Source: Mycobacteriales bacterium
GTDB lineage: Bacteria; Actinomycetota; Actinomycetes; Mycobacteriales; Mycobacteriaceae
DNA: 64,000 nucleotides
NCBI GenBank assembly: GCA_018376445.1
Contig: JAHABL010000004.1
Span: 1-64,000, forward strand
Direction: 5' to 3'
Shown piece after piece: positions 54,175 through 63,170 of this stretch. Position 1 is the first letter of the stretch. Each line of letters opens with the position of its first letter. The notes under the pieces are model-generated. The model worked only from the letters and a program-made list of their open reading frames with translations, had not been told where the DNA came from and did no database searches. The position numbers were made by a program, and so were the translations under genes.

Positions 54175-54205
54175 TTAGGGTGGCCTAATACAAAAGGGTG
54201 GCTAA
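54175..54205. repeat. direct repeats upstream of the hisD promoter
   Basis: AGGGTGGC occurs at 54177-54184 and 54195-54202, 18 bases apart. The first copy forms the inverted repeat TTAGG-GTGG-CCTAA (54175-54188). It lies just upstream of the hisD -35 and could bind a regulator. The TTAGG...CCTAA part resembles half of a DtxR iron box, a weak match. Confidence 0.4.
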
Positions 54206-54217
54206 CAGCGTCTCACA

Positions 54218-55150
54218 TTACATGTCGAGACCCAAATCGAGCACCTTCACTGAGTGTGTCAGACCTCCCACAGCCACGTAGTCAACTCCGGTCAGTGCAT
54301 ATAGATTCGCATCAGACAGCGTAAGACCACCCGATGATTCTAGTTTGGTGCGGGGAGCGCCCATATTACGACGCTGCACCGCCATACTGGTGGTGGGAAG
54401 ATCCATGTTATCGAGTAGGACCAGGTCAACGCCTTCTTTCAGGACAGCATCCAGCTGTTCGATGGAGTCGACTTCCACCTCTGTGGGGATGGTGGGGTAC
54501 TGCTCTTTGACAGCACGGAGCGCCTCCACAACTCCCCCTGCCGCTACTACGTGGTTGTCTTTAATCAGTGCCGCGTCGCCCAGCGCCATGCGGTGGTTCA
54601 CACCTCCACCCACGCGCACCGCGTACTTTTCCAGGTCACGCAGGCCGGGCAATGTCTTGCGAGTATCGCGCACCTGACAACGGGTGCCAATCATTGCATC
54701 CACCCAGCGGCGGGTAATGGTGGCGATTCCAGAGAGGTGCGTCACGATGTTGAGCAGCGTGCGTTCCGCAGTCAAGAGTTCACGGGTGGGAGCAGTAATA
54801 GTGAGCACAGTGTCTCCGGGCTCGATGACGTCACCGTCACGGAAGAATGCTTCCATGGTGTAGTTGCCCTCCCCCACTACCTTGTCGAGAACGACCTTCA
54901 CTACCGGGATGCCACAGATAACGCCTTGCTCACGGGTTCGCACATGGGCCACTGCCTGTGAGTCTGCCGGCACTGTGGCCAGTGTTGTGACATCTGGTCC
55001 ACACCGCAGATCCTCCTCCAAAGCGATATCCACAACCCGCTCCATATCCGCAGGATTAGGGGGAGCTACCGGGCCACGCGACATGGGGAAGGCCGTCTGC
55101 GGGGTGAAGGGGAAGACGGGAGAATCATCATCATCAAAGCTCATGGTCAT
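54218..55150 (-). CDS. nadC: nicotinate-nucleotide pyrophosphorylase (quinolinate PRTase)
   Basis: Converts quinolinate to nicotinate mononucleotide. The 310-residue protein has an N-terminal extension of about 30 residues, then LEEDLRCGPDVTT, TRKTLPGLRDLEKYAV, and GGGVNHRMALGDAALIKDNH that form the quinolinate and PRPP sites. AAGGA precedes the ATG. Last gene of nadA-nadB-nadC. Confidence 0.96.
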   Translation of the reverse strand: MTMSFDDDDSPVFPFTPQTAFPMSRGPVAPPNPADMERVVDIALEEDLRCGPDVTTLATVPADSQAVAHVRTREQGVICGIPVVKVVLDKVVGEGNYTMEAFFRDGDVIEPGDTVLTITAPTRELLTAERTLLNIVTHLSGIATITRRWVDAMIGTRCQVRDTRKTLPGLRDLEKYAVRVGGGVNHRMALGDAALIKDNHVVAAGGVVEALRAVKEQYPTIPTEVEVDSIEQLDAVLKEGVDLVLLDNMDLPTTSMAVQRRNMGAPRTKLESSGGLTLSDANLYALTGVDYVAVGGLTHSVKVLDLGLDM

Positions 55151-55190
55151 GGAGAGTCCTTACACTACGGTTCGTGGAGACGGGCAGAGG

Positions 55191-56852
55191 TTAATAGGAT
55201 GGGCGCGGATTGATACACATTTCGTGTTGAATATGTCCATCCGGGCTCAGGCGGAAGACACGGCTGGCACACTGTTCCGGATCCTGCATTGGGTAGTCCA
55301 AGCGAGTATGGCCACCGCGCGTTTCGGTGCGCAGTAACGCCGCCTCGGTGATGATGCGGCAGAGCTGAACGGTGTCGTGCATGCGCCGCGACAAGGTAGC
55401 ATACATGGAATCAAGCTGGTGTGCGGCTTCCGTGAGCAATGCGGCATCCCGAGTGACACCCACATTTGCGCTCATAAGCTGTTGCAAAGCGCGACGCTCT
55501 CGCCGACGTTGGACAGGCGTGTCCCCCAATGGGAAGTCGTGCTGGTGTACCTCTGTGTCGGCTCGCCAAGCTTTTTCGATGGTGTGGGAGCTAATGGCGC
55601 CTCGCTCGGCACAGCGTGCTGCCGCTACTGCAGGGACGCGTCCCCCCACTACGAGGCCTTCCAACAAACTGTTGGAAGCAAGCCGATTGGCGCCATGCAG
55701 ACCGGTGCGGGCACACTCTCCAGCGGCATAGAGGCCAGGTACATCGGTACGTCCCGTAGCATCAGTGACAATGCCACCACTCTGGTAGTGTGCCGCAGGA
55801 GCGATAGGAATGCGCTGAACCTGCGGGTCAATGTTGGCTTCTTGGCAGCCCGCGGTGACGGTGGGGAAGCGTTCGTGGAAGTGGTCGATATGGGTAGCAT
55901 CCAGCCACGCACACTCTTCCCCGGTTTCTCTCATATGCAAAGCAATCGAGCGAGCAACAATATCGCGGGGGGCGAGTTCCAGGCGTGGATCTATGCCGAC
56001 CATGAAGCGCGTTCCGGCAGCATCGTAGAGTAAGGCTCCCTCTCCGCGGACAGCTTCGGAGATGAGTGGACGGCGGCCGGTTCGTTGCGAATCGAAAAGT
56101 ACAGTCGGGTGGAATTGGGTGAATTCCACATCTGCCACGCGTGCTCCGGCCCTCAGGGCAAGGGACAACCCTTCTCCACGGACACCTTCTGGACTAGTCG
56201 TAACGTTAAACAATTGCCCATTGCCACCGGTGGCGAGCAGCACACATGGGGAGGCTATATAGCCTGCTCCGCGCGGGTCGCGTACTCCAACGCCCACAAC
56301 TCCGTCCGCGTCGGTAAAAATACTGGTAACACGGGCGTTCTGGAGGCATGGCGTGCCGGCGGAGGCAACTTCGAGGGCCCGTTGCACTTCCGCCCCTGTG
56401 GCATCTCCGCCTGCGTGAATGATGCGGCGGACAGAGTGCCCGCCTTCTCGGGTTCGCTTCAGCGGGCCTTCTTCTGTGGCGTCAAAATGGCCACCTAGAT
56501 CGATAAGTTTTTGAACTGCGGCGGCCCCTCCCTCGATGATGGAGGTGACAGCTTCTTTATCGCAGAGCCCGGCGCCGGCATCGAGTGTGTCTGCCACATG
56601 GAGTGCGAGCGCATCGTCAAGACTGGTATCCAGCTCGAGATCGTGGAGACCGGTGACGGCCACGCCCCCTTGCGCAATCTTGGTGGCGGCGTTGGGGTAA
56701 CGAGGGATCGTCCGGGCGCCTTCGTGCCATTGGCCTTTGTCAACAATAACAGCATGTAACCCCTGTTCACGGGCGGCAACGGCGGCGGAGAGACCCGCTA
56801 CCCCTGCACCAACGATGATGAGGTCACACTGCATAGTCCATGGTGTATCCAT
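55191..56852 (-). CDS. nadB: L-aspartate oxidase
   Basis: FAD enzyme oxidising aspartate to iminoaspartate, which NadA condenses to quinolinate. The 553-residue protein starts with the FAD fold IIVGAGVAGLSAAVAAREQG; QFHPTVLF, HYQSGGIVTDATGRTDVPGLYAAGECARTGLHGANRLASNSLLEGLV are the succinate-dehydrogenase-like active-site parts. ATG at 56852; an ATG six codons later is possible. It lies 24 bases after nadA. Confidence 0.95.
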   Translation of the reverse strand: MDTPWTMQCDLIIVGAGVAGLSAAVAAREQGLHAVIVDKGQWHEGARTIPRYPNAATKIAQGGVAVTGLHDLELDTSLDDALALHVADTLDAGAGLCDKEAVTSIIEGGAAAVQKLIDLGGHFDATEEGPLKRTREGGHSVRRIIHAGGDATGAEVQRALEVASAGTPCLQNARVTSIFTDADGVVGVGVRDPRGAGYIASPCVLLATGGNGQLFNVTTSPEGVRGEGLSLALRAGARVADVEFTQFHPTVLFDSQRTGRRPLISEAVRGEGALLYDAAGTRFMVGIDPRLELAPRDIVARSIALHMRETGEECAWLDATHIDHFHERFPTVTAGCQEANIDPQVQRIPIAPAAHYQSGGIVTDATGRTDVPGLYAAGECARTGLHGANRLASNSLLEGLVVGGRVPAVAAARCAERGAISSHTIEKAWRADTEVHQHDFPLGDTPVQRRRERRALQQLMSANVGVTRDAALLTEAAHQLDSMYATLSRRMHDTVQLCRIITEAALLRTETRGGHTRLDYPMQDPEQCASRVFRLSPDGHIQHEMCINPRPSY

Positions 56853-56876
56853 AGGAGGAATGTCTTTCCGGGAGTG

Positions 56877-57938
56877 TTAACGGGCGGCCGGGCTATTCCC
56901 GATAGAGATCATCCGGTCGACGGGACGGTAGGCTGCGGCAATGGTATCGGGGTCGAGCTCGATCTCGTCCTCTCCGAGGGCTAAGCACCGCAGCAGCGCG
57001 GCGGGGGTGATCATCTTCATGAATGGGCAGGCCGCATGGGGGTTAATGGGGGTGAAGGTGATGTCGGGGGCGGCAGCTTTCAACTGGTGCAACATTCCCA
57101 CCTCGGTGGCGACGAGTACCTCTCCCCTCTCACCGCGTGCATCTGCTTCTTCTGCTTCTTCCAGCATGCCGCCTGTGGAGAGGATCTTCACTTGGTCCTG
57201 CGGCACTACTCCTTCTTGCGCTAGGTAGAGAGCGGACGTTGTACATCCGCACTCGGGGTGGATATAGAGGTCTGAGTCGGGGTGCTGGCGGGCTGTTTCG
57301 GCAAGGACGTCACCGTTGATGCCTGCATGGATGTGGCACTCTCCCATCCAAATGTGAATGTTGTCCCGTCCAGTTTCCCGTTTGACGTGTGCTCCTAGGA
57401 ATTGGTCGGGGCAGAACAGTATTTCTTGGTCCGCGGAGATGGATTTCACGACGTCCACAGCGTTGCTGGAGGTACAGCAGATGTCTGTCATAGCTTTTAC
57501 CGCTGCGGTGGTATTGACATAGCTCACCACTGTGGCGTTTGGGTATTCGGTTTTCCAGGCGGCGAGTTCTTCGGCTGTGATGGAGCTGGCGAGCGAACAT
57601 CCGGCCCGTGCATCGGGAATAAGGACTCGTTTTTCTGGGGAGAGGATCTTTGCGGTCTCTGCCATGAAGTGCACACCGCAAAAGACGATAGTGGAGTGCC
57701 GATCGTTAGCAGCGACTCGTGATAGGGCGAGCGAGTCACCTGTGTAATCAGCGATGTCCTGTATTTCCGGGAGTTCGTAGTTATGGGCAAGGATGACAGC
57801 GTCGCGGGCGTCAGCCAGTCGTCGTATTTCTGCTGCCCAGGTGACGTCTCCGGCGATTCCGGTATATGTGCCCGCTGCGTTGGTGGTGATCTGAGATAGG
57901 AGAGGCGAGTCTAGATGGTCGAGTGTGTGGGCAGTCAT
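56877..57938 (-). CDS. nadA: quinolinate synthase
   Basis: Iron-sulfur enzyme that forms quinolinate from iminoaspartate and dihydroxyacetone phosphate. The 353-residue protein has the three cluster-type cysteines in DARAGCSLASS, HPECGCTTSAL and HAACPFMKM, and HNYELPEIQDIADYTGDSL at the front. First gene of the nad operon, divergent from nrtR over a shared operator. Confidence 0.96.
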   Translation of the reverse strand: MTAHTLDHLDSPLLSQITTNAAGTYTGIAGDVTWAAEIRRLADARDAVILAHNYELPEIQDIADYTGDSLALSRVAANDRHSTIVFCGVHFMAETAKILSPEKRVLIPDARAGCSLASSITAEELAAWKTEYPNATVVSYVNTTAAVKAMTDICCTSSNAVDVVKSISADQEILFCPDQFLGAHVKRETGRDNIHIWMGECHIHAGINGDVLAETARQHPDSDLYIHPECGCTTSALYLAQEGVVPQDQVKILSTGGMLEEAEEADARGERGEVLVATEVGMLHQLKAAAPDITFTPINPHAACPFMKMITPAALLRCLALGEDEIELDPDTIAAAYRPVDRMISIGNSPAAR

Positions 57939-57975
57939 GGTGCGCTCCCAGGTTGGAGAGAGTGTTCTCGAGGGG

Positions 57976-57998
57976 GTTTTCGACTTATAATCGAAAAC
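57976..57998. promoter_or_regulatory. NrtR operator with two overlapping promoters
   Basis: GTTTTCGA (57976-57983) and TCGAAAAC (57991-57998) form a perfect eight-base inverted repeat with a seven-base centre. The centre contains TATAAT (57986-57991) for the nrtR direction and TATAAG (57990-57985) for nadA. A repressor bound here would block both promoters. NrtR controls nad genes through such palindromes in actinobacteria. Confidence 0.85.
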
Positions 57999-57999
57999 T

Positions 58000-58743
58000 A
58001 TGTGGAATGTTACCAGCAGAATGGAAGTACGGGTAACTATCTTCCAGGTACGTCGCCGCAGTGTCGATGACGCCTGGGAACTCTGTGTCCTCCTCTGGCA
58101 ACAGGCACGTGCGCTCGTCGACCCCTACTCCCCCGCTGGGCATGAGCCTGTTTGGTCACTCCCTGGCGGCTGGCTTCGTGATGACGAAACCATTACCGAA
58201 TCCATTAGTCGGCAGCTCTCGGAGAAAGTTGACGTCCACTCCCTTTCGCACCTTGAGCAGCTGAGCGTCTTTTCCGATCCGGGACGGCGGCGAGATGGCC
58301 GCGTCATTGCCGCCACTTTCCTTGGCCTCATCCCCACTACGGCCTGTCCGCGTCTACCCGCTGATACAGAGTGGATCCCTGTCTCCCAACTGCCTCACAC
58401 TACTGCGGACCACGCTGACATCATTGCGGCTGCCCAGCATCGACTCGTCAGTAAATTGGGCTACACCAATCTGGGGTTCGCACTATCCCCATCAGAGTTC
58501 ACTATCTCTGAACTGCGCGCCATCTATGAAGCTGCCCTACATTACCGGGTTGATGCCACTAATCTGCAGCGTACCCTCCAGCGTCGGCATGTTATTGAAG
58601 CCACTGGGGCCACGACAACGCCCGGTGCAGAGGGAGGCCGCCCCGCCCGTCTTTTCCGTTTTGTCCATACACACTGTGAAGTGACGGATGCAAGCGCTAT
58701 GTTACGTCCTCCTGTCCATAAGCCGGAGGTGCTCTCACAGTAG
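58000..58743 (+). CDS. nrtR: NAD-biosynthesis repressor NrtR (Nudix regulator)
   Basis: Represses nad genes and senses ADP-ribose. The 247-residue protein has an N-terminal Nudix domain (about 8-140) whose box GGWLRDDETITESISRQLSEKVDV has lost the catalytic glutamates (REUXEE is RQLSEK), and a C-terminal winged-helix domain (about 150-225, FTISELRAIYEAALHYRVDATNLQRTLQ). The ATG at 58000 lies eight bases after a TATAAT, so the mRNA is probably leaderless. An ATG seven codons later is an alternative. Confidence 0.92.
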   Translation: MWNVTSRMEVRVTIFQVRRRSVDDAWELCVLLWQQARALVDPYSPAGHEPVWSLPGGWLRDDETITESISRQLSEKVDVHSLSHLEQLSVFSDPGRRRDGRVIAATFLGLIPTTACPRLPADTEWIPVSQLPHTTADHADIIAAAQHRLVSKLGYTNLGFALSPSEFTISELRAIYEAALHYRVDATNLQRTLQRRHVIEATGATTTPGAEGGRPARLFRFVHTHCEVTDASAMLRPPVHKPEVLSQ

Positions 58744-58776
58744 AGGTCCACGAAGCTCGTACGAGGAATCGAGCTC

Positions 58777-59028
58777 CTAGTGCTCGAACAGGTAGGACGA
58801 TATCTCGCCGTGTCGTGAACACCGCGCTGTCCAGCCGTTGGGAAGAACTTGAGTCACCATACGACGGCCACACAGTGGGCAGTAGCGGAAAGGCTCAAGT
58901 CCCAATTCGGCGGCTTTGAACGGGCGTGGCACGCCTTCGGCGAGGTCAGTTCCTCGGTAAGGATCAAACGCAAAGGGTTTGCCATGGAGTAGATGATCAT
59001 GCAATTCCGTGCTCGCTACTGTACGCAT
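58777..59028 (-). CDS. bsaP: biotin synthase auxiliary protein BsaP
   Basis: Small partner that actinobacterial biotin synthase needs to turn dethiobiotin into biotin, as shown for mycobacteria. The 83-residue protein has FDPYRGTDLAEGVPRPFKAAELGLEP and the metal-type motif CPLCGRRMV...GWTARCSRHGE (three cysteines and a histidine). Its start overlaps the bioB stop (TAATG), so translation is coupled. Family match is by memory of the mycobacterial protein next to bioB. Confidence 0.88.
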   Translation of the reverse strand: MRTVASTELHDHLLHGKPFAFDPYRGTDLAEGVPRPFKAAELGLEPFRYCPLCGRRMVTQVLPNGWTARCSRHGEISSYLFEH

Positions 59029-60122
59029 TAGGGCACTTCTTTCTTTTCCCGGATGGGAATGTGAAGTTCGGAGAGCATATCGAGGTCAGTTTCCGCGCTA
59101 CAGCCGAGCGTGGTGAGGTAGTTGCCAGCGATAAAGCCATTAATGCCACCTGTTAAACCGTCGCGCATGCCTTTGTCTCCCAGAGTGATTTCGCGTCCGC
59201 CAGCGAACCTGATGGTGGCCTTCGGGAGTGCGAAGCGGAAGGCCGCAATGGTGCGAAGAGCATCTTCCATACTGACGAGGGGATGGTTTTCGAACGGGGT
59301 TCCGGGGCGGGGGTTGAGGAAGTTAATGGGAACTTCGGTGGGGCCAAGGTCGGCAAGCTGGGTAGCGAATTCGGCACGCTGTTCGATACTCTCCCCCAAT
59401 CCAATAATTCCACCGCAGCACAGTTTGATACCGCGATCGCGAACTCGTTCGAGTGTTTCGCGTCGAACCTCCCAGGTGTGGGAAGTGACGACGTTGGGGA
59501 AGTAGGAGCGGGCAGTTTCAAGATTGTGGTTATATCGGTGGATTCCCATCGCAGCCAGCTCATCCGCTTGCTCGTCCGTCAGCATTCCTAGTGAACAGGC
59601 AATGTGAATGTCTACTTCGGCTCGGATGGCTTCCACTGCTGCTTTGAGCTGACTCATTAGCTTTTTGTCGGGGCCGCGGACGGCAGCGACAAGACAGAAT
59701 TCGGCGGCACCGGTCTTTGCCGTATGTTTGGCAGATTCCACTACAGCTGGGATATCAATCCAGGCGCTACGCACGGGGGATTCAAAGACCCCGGATTGCG
59801 CACAGAAATGGCAGTCCTCGGGGCAACCGCCAGTTTTGAGGCTGACAATACCTTCGAGCTCGACTTCTTTGCCGCACCACTTCTCGCGGACTTCCTGGGC
59901 GAGGTCAAGGGCTTCTCGGATCCGGTCAAGTGGCAATGTAAGGACCTGCACGAGGTCGGATTCAGGGAGCGCAACACCGAGGTCTAAAGCGTAGATGCGG
60001 GCTCTTTCTAGCACATCCGCGGGAAGCTCTGCGGGGGACGGATGAACTGGAGCTTGTGTGGTATTCGCTGCTGCAACTTCGGTAACAGGGGACACTGCTG
60101 CCGTAGAATCACTGTATGACAT
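59028..60122 (-). CDS. bioB: biotin synthase
   Basis: Radical SAM enzyme inserting sulfur into dethiobiotin. ATG at 60122 gives 364 residues with a short Ala/Pro-rich N-terminus. The cluster motif is GGCPEDCHFCAQSG; the family segments CSLGMLT, YNHNLETARSYFPNV, CCGGIIGLGES and NFLNPRPGTPF follow. AAGAG lies close upstream. Divergent from bioQ over a palindromic site. Confidence 0.97.
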   Translation of the reverse strand: MSYSDSTAAVSPVTEVAAANTTQAPVHPSPAELPADVLERARIYALDLGVALPESDLVQVLTLPLDRIREALDLAQEVREKWCGKEVELEGIVSLKTGGCPEDCHFCAQSGVFESPVRSAWIDIPAVVESAKHTAKTGAAEFCLVAAVRGPDKKLMSQLKAAVEAIRAEVDIHIACSLGMLTDEQADELAAMGIHRYNHNLETARSYFPNVVTSHTWEVRRETLERVRDRGIKLCCGGIIGLGESIEQRAEFATQLADLGPTEVPINFLNPRPGTPFENHPLVSMEDALRTIAAFRFALPKATIRFAGGREITLGDKGMRDGLTGGINGFIAGNYLTTLGCSAETDLDMLSELHIPIREKKEVP

Positions 60123-60130
60123 AGCTCTTA

Positions 60131-60145
60131 TTGAACACCGTTCAA
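60131..60145. promoter_or_regulatory. BioQ operator between bioB and bioQ
   Basis: TTGAACACCGTTCAA is a perfect inverted repeat (TTGAAC/GTTCAA, three-base centre). It lies 9 bases before bioB and 34 bases before bioQ. The same pattern recurs before bioA (62984-62998). Corynebacterial BioQ binds a TGAAC-N3-GTT-type box. Confidence 0.82.
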
Positions 60146-60178
60146 ACGTCAATTTCTACTTCCCTCGAAGGACATGCC

Positions 60179-60748
60179 ATGTCGCAGCTTTCTCGTGACT
60201 TGATCGTGCATGCTGCTATCGATATTTTGCAGACCTATGGCCTGCAAGATCTCTCAATTCGAAAGGTTGCTCGCCAACTAGGAGTTCAGCCTGGGGCACT
60301 CTACTGGTACTTCCCCAACAAACAAGCACTTCTCGGTGCGGTGTGCTCCTACATCCTCTGCTGCGATTGTCCTTCCCTCGAGCCTCCCCTACCCACCATC
60401 CGCCTCACCACCGACTCCGGCTGGGCACGGCATGTGGCGATAGTGGCGGAGGAGCTCCGCGCTCGCGCCCTTTCCTTCCGGGACGGTAGTGAATTGCTGA
60501 GCACCGCACTCGCTGCACAGACTGCACATTTCCCGCAGTTAGATCTCCTGACCAACTGTCTCAAGGAGGTCAGCCCTACTCCACAGGTGCATGCGCGGGC
60601 ACTGTTACTCTTCATTCTTGGTGCACTCGTCGAGGAGCAAACCCGCCGGCAACTCGCAGAATTAGCAGATACGGACACACCCAGCGCCGCGTCAGCAGAC
60701 ATTCTGTCGGCTGGTCTCAGTGCTATGACAGCTGGACTTACTGCTTAG
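60179..60748 (+). CDS. bioQ: TetR-family regulator, probably BioQ
   Basis: A 189-residue TetR protein with the helix-turn-helix at about 20-45 (LQDLSIRKVARQLGVQPGALYWYFPNKQALL). ATG at 60179 has GAAGGA six bases upstream; a TTG at 60131 lies inside the operator and is rejected. Position between bioB and bioD and the two shared palindromes fit the biotin repressor BioQ of corynebacteria and mycobacteria. The 3' end overlaps the convergent bioD by 11 bases. Confidence 0.85.
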   Translation: MSQLSRDLIVHAAIDILQTYGLQDLSIRKVARQLGVQPGALYWYFPNKQALLGAVCSYILCCDCPSLEPPLPTIRLTTDSGWARHVAIVAEELRARALSFRDGSELLSTALAAQTAHFPQLDLLTNCLKEVSPTPQVHARALLLFILGALVEEQTRRQLAELADTDTPSAASADILSAGLSAMTAGLTA

Positions 60749-61544
60749 GAACTTCCCCGGAATCGCACCACGGAAGCTGACCCCACCACTGGTCACCTGC
60801 GACCGCGATACTTCCTGGCTGCTTCGGCAGGAGCTTTCCTGCCCCACGTGGAATTCTGCCGATAACTGGTACCCCCGTCAGTCGGAACACTTCGTCCGCA
60901 TTAAGCTGCATCGGCAGGTCAGGGTGTTCAGGCCACGTACCAAAGACAATGCCGTCCAGGAACAGCCCTGCTCGCTGTAGTTCTCGCCAGGTGAGAACAC
61001 ACTGGTTCAGCATTCCTAAATGGGGTTGTGAGACCAGCAGTAAGAACACCTCATTGGCGGTGCTTCGACGAGTTATTTCCTGCGCTATCTCCACGAGCGT
61101 GGTGGGCGTACCATCTGGCTCCTCCCCCAATCCGACCAGCAGACCACCGGCCCCTTCGACGAACAGCACATCGACGTCTCGGGCTGCTCCCTCAATAACA
61201 TCGGCGAAGTGGGCGGCATCCCATAGTTCCATTCCAGCGCGATGCGCAGCCATATCCGGGGCGAGGGGTTCGGGGTACCGTATCCCCTCCCATACCGGCA
61301 GCGGCACCGGTGTCGCCGTGGTTTCTCCTAAGAGGGCACGCACAACGGCAACATCTCCGCGGTCACCACGCTCGATATAACCAAGGGAGCGTTTCTCTAC
61401 GGCTGCTTCCCCCGTCTGCGTGGGTTTGATAAGGCCTACCCGGAGGTGAGGGGCCCGTACCCGGGTAGCTGCAATTGCGCTCGCAGTGGTGACGGTCTTT
61501 CCAACATCAGTGTTGGTACCCGTCACGATAACAATTTTCGTCAT
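60738..61544 (-). CDS. bioD: dethiobiotin synthetase
   Basis: Closes the ureido ring of DAPA with CO2 and ATP. The 268-residue protein begins MTKIVIVTGTNTDVGKTVTTA (P-loop) and has FVEGAGGLLVGLGE. ATG at 61544 has GAGGAAA just upstream; an ATG three codons earlier is possible. It follows bioA by 50 bases; bioF is missing from this position. Confidence 0.95.
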   Translation of the reverse strand: MTKIVIVTGTNTDVGKTVTTASAIAATRVRAPHLRVGLIKPTQTGEAAVEKRSLGYIERGDRGDVAVVRALLGETTATPVPLPVWEGIRYPEPLAPDMAAHRAGMELWDAAHFADVIEGAARDVDVLFVEGAGGLLVGLGEEPDGTPTTLVEIAQEITRRSTANEVFLLLVSQPHLGMLNQCVLTWRELQRAGLFLDGIVFGTWPEHPDLPMQLNADEVFRLTGVPVIGRIPRGAGKLLPKQPGSIAVAGDQWWGQLPWCDSGEVPKQ

Positions 61545-61594
61545 TTTCCTCATTCCCAAGACTCTCAGCACGACGAGAGACATGTCTGCATTGT

Positions 61595-62959
61595 TTACAC
61601 TGTGGCAGTATGTGCGGCTGCAACCATTCCCCGACATATCGTGGCGATCTGCTCATCGGTACAAATAAACGGCGGCATGCAGTAGATAAGATCCCGGAAT
61701 GGGCGCAGCCAGACACCCTCCCGCAGTGCAGCTGCTGTTGCCGCATCACTGTTGAGAGCAGCCGAGCTCACCAATTGAACAACCCCGATTGCCCCTTTGA
61801 CTCGCACGTCTGCGACTCCGGGAAGATCACATGCTGGAGCAAGGCCACGTCGTAACTCTCGTTCAATCCGCACTGCCTGGCCTTCTTCGACAGCCCTGAC
61901 AGCTAAAGAACAAGCAGCTTGGCCGATTGCGCAGGCAAGAGGGTTGGCCATAAAGGTCGGTCCATGCATGAGTGCACCAGTACCGGTAGAGATTGTCTCC
62001 GCAATGTCACGGGTGGAAAGGACCGCGGCAGCAGTGAGATAACCCCCCGTCAAGGCTTTACCCACGCACATAATATCGGGGGTGCAATGGCAGGCATCAG
62101 CCGCGAAGAGTGTACCCGTCCGTCCAAAACCCGTAGCAATTTCATCGAAGATGACAAGAACGTGGTAACGGCGACACAGCTCACTTAGCCCTCGCACGAG
62201 TTCTGGTTGATGGAAACGCATACCTCCTGCACCTTGCACCACCGGTTCGATAATGCAGGCCGCCAGCGTGTCGGCACGCTGCGAGAGGACGTGTTCCGCC
62301 TCCGCAAGGTACTCGTCGATGGAGATCTCTGATGGGGCGGGTCGCAGACTAGTCTCCTGGTCCACAGGTGGCGCCGGAAGAAACACCTGAGGCTGCACAA
62401 CGCCCTGCCAGAGTGTGTGCATCCCACCATCGGGATCACACACGCTCATTGGAGTGAAAGTATCTCCATGGTAACCACCGCGCCACGTTAAGAGTTTTGT
62501 CTTACGGTGCAGGGACGTGTCGGTGTGAGAGCGCCAATACTGCAGCGCCATTTTGACGGCGACTTCTACTGAGACAGAACCTGAATCACAGAAGAAGATG
62601 CTGCTTAGCCCCGCGGGTGCCAGGGTAAGGAGCGTTTGTGCGAGGGTCGTTGCCGGCTCATGCGTGAGACCACCGAACATGACATGGCTGAAGGTGTCGA
62701 TTTGGTGATGCGCAGCTGCATCAAGGGTGGGGTTCCGATACCCGTATGCGGCTGCCCACCATGAACTCATTCCGTCTAGAACGTGGCAGTCCAGCCGACC
62801 ATTCGACGTTTCTTCGTGAAGAAATCTGGCGTCAATATCGAGAGTGAGATAGGGGCCTTCCGCAGCAGTGACAATGTGCTGTGTCGGGCCAGGAATTGGG
62901 CTATAAGGGTGCCAGACATGGTCGCGGTCGGTCGTCACGATGGTGTCTACAGAGGCCAT
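61595..62959 (-). CDS. bioA: adenosylmethionine-8-amino-7-oxononanoate aminotransferase
   Basis: PLP enzyme converting KAPA to DAPA with SAM as amino donor. The 454-residue class III aminotransferase has VWHPYSPIPG, DGMSSWWAAAYGYRNP, FFCDSGSVSVEVAVKMALQYW, IFDEIATGFGRTGT and CVGKALTGGYLT with the PLP lysine. A second BioQ-type box lies 24 bases upstream. Forms an operon with bioD. Confidence 0.96.
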   Translation of the reverse strand: MASVDTIVTTDRDHVWHPYSPIPGPTQHIVTAAEGPYLTLDIDARFLHEETSNGRLDCHVLDGMSSWWAAAYGYRNPTLDAAAHHQIDTFSHVMFGGLTHEPATTLAQTLLTLAPAGLSSIFFCDSGSVSVEVAVKMALQYWRSHTDTSLHRKTKLLTWRGGYHGDTFTPMSVCDPDGGMHTLWQGVVQPQVFLPAPPVDQETSLRPAPSEISIDEYLAEAEHVLSQRADTLAACIIEPVVQGAGGMRFHQPELVRGLSELCRRYHVLVIFDEIATGFGRTGTLFAADACHCTPDIMCVGKALTGGYLTAAAVLSTRDIAETISTGTGALMHGPTFMANPLACAIGQAACSLAVRAVEEGQAVRIERELRRGLAPACDLPGVADVRVKGAIGVVQLVSSAALNSDAATAAALREGVWLRPFRDLIYCMPPFICTDEQIATICRGMVAAAHTATV

Positions 62960-62983
62960 AGTTCGTCAACCTTCCATAAGGAA

Positions 62984-62998
62984 TTGAACAGTGTTCTA
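62984..62998. promoter_or_regulatory. BioQ operator upstream of bioA
   Basis: TTGAACAGTGTTCTA repeats the layout of the bioB-bioQ site (TTGAAC, three bases, GTTC). It lies 24 bases before the bioA ATG, next to a -10-like CATAAT on the minus strand. The match in spacing and core makes common control by one regulator likely. Confidence 0.75.
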
Positions 62999-63170
62999 TT
63001 ATGCTCTACTCCTCCCACTCTCCTTAAACTTCCTTGTCAATCGCCCGTCGTCCTAAATCCAATGCGGGTTTTAACCGTCCGTAACGGTAGGATGTGATAG
63101 GCGACTGCGTTTGTGCAACGCCTTCCGCAAAAGCATATTGAGCAGGCGCGACTCCGTCAGGAGAGCGCAC

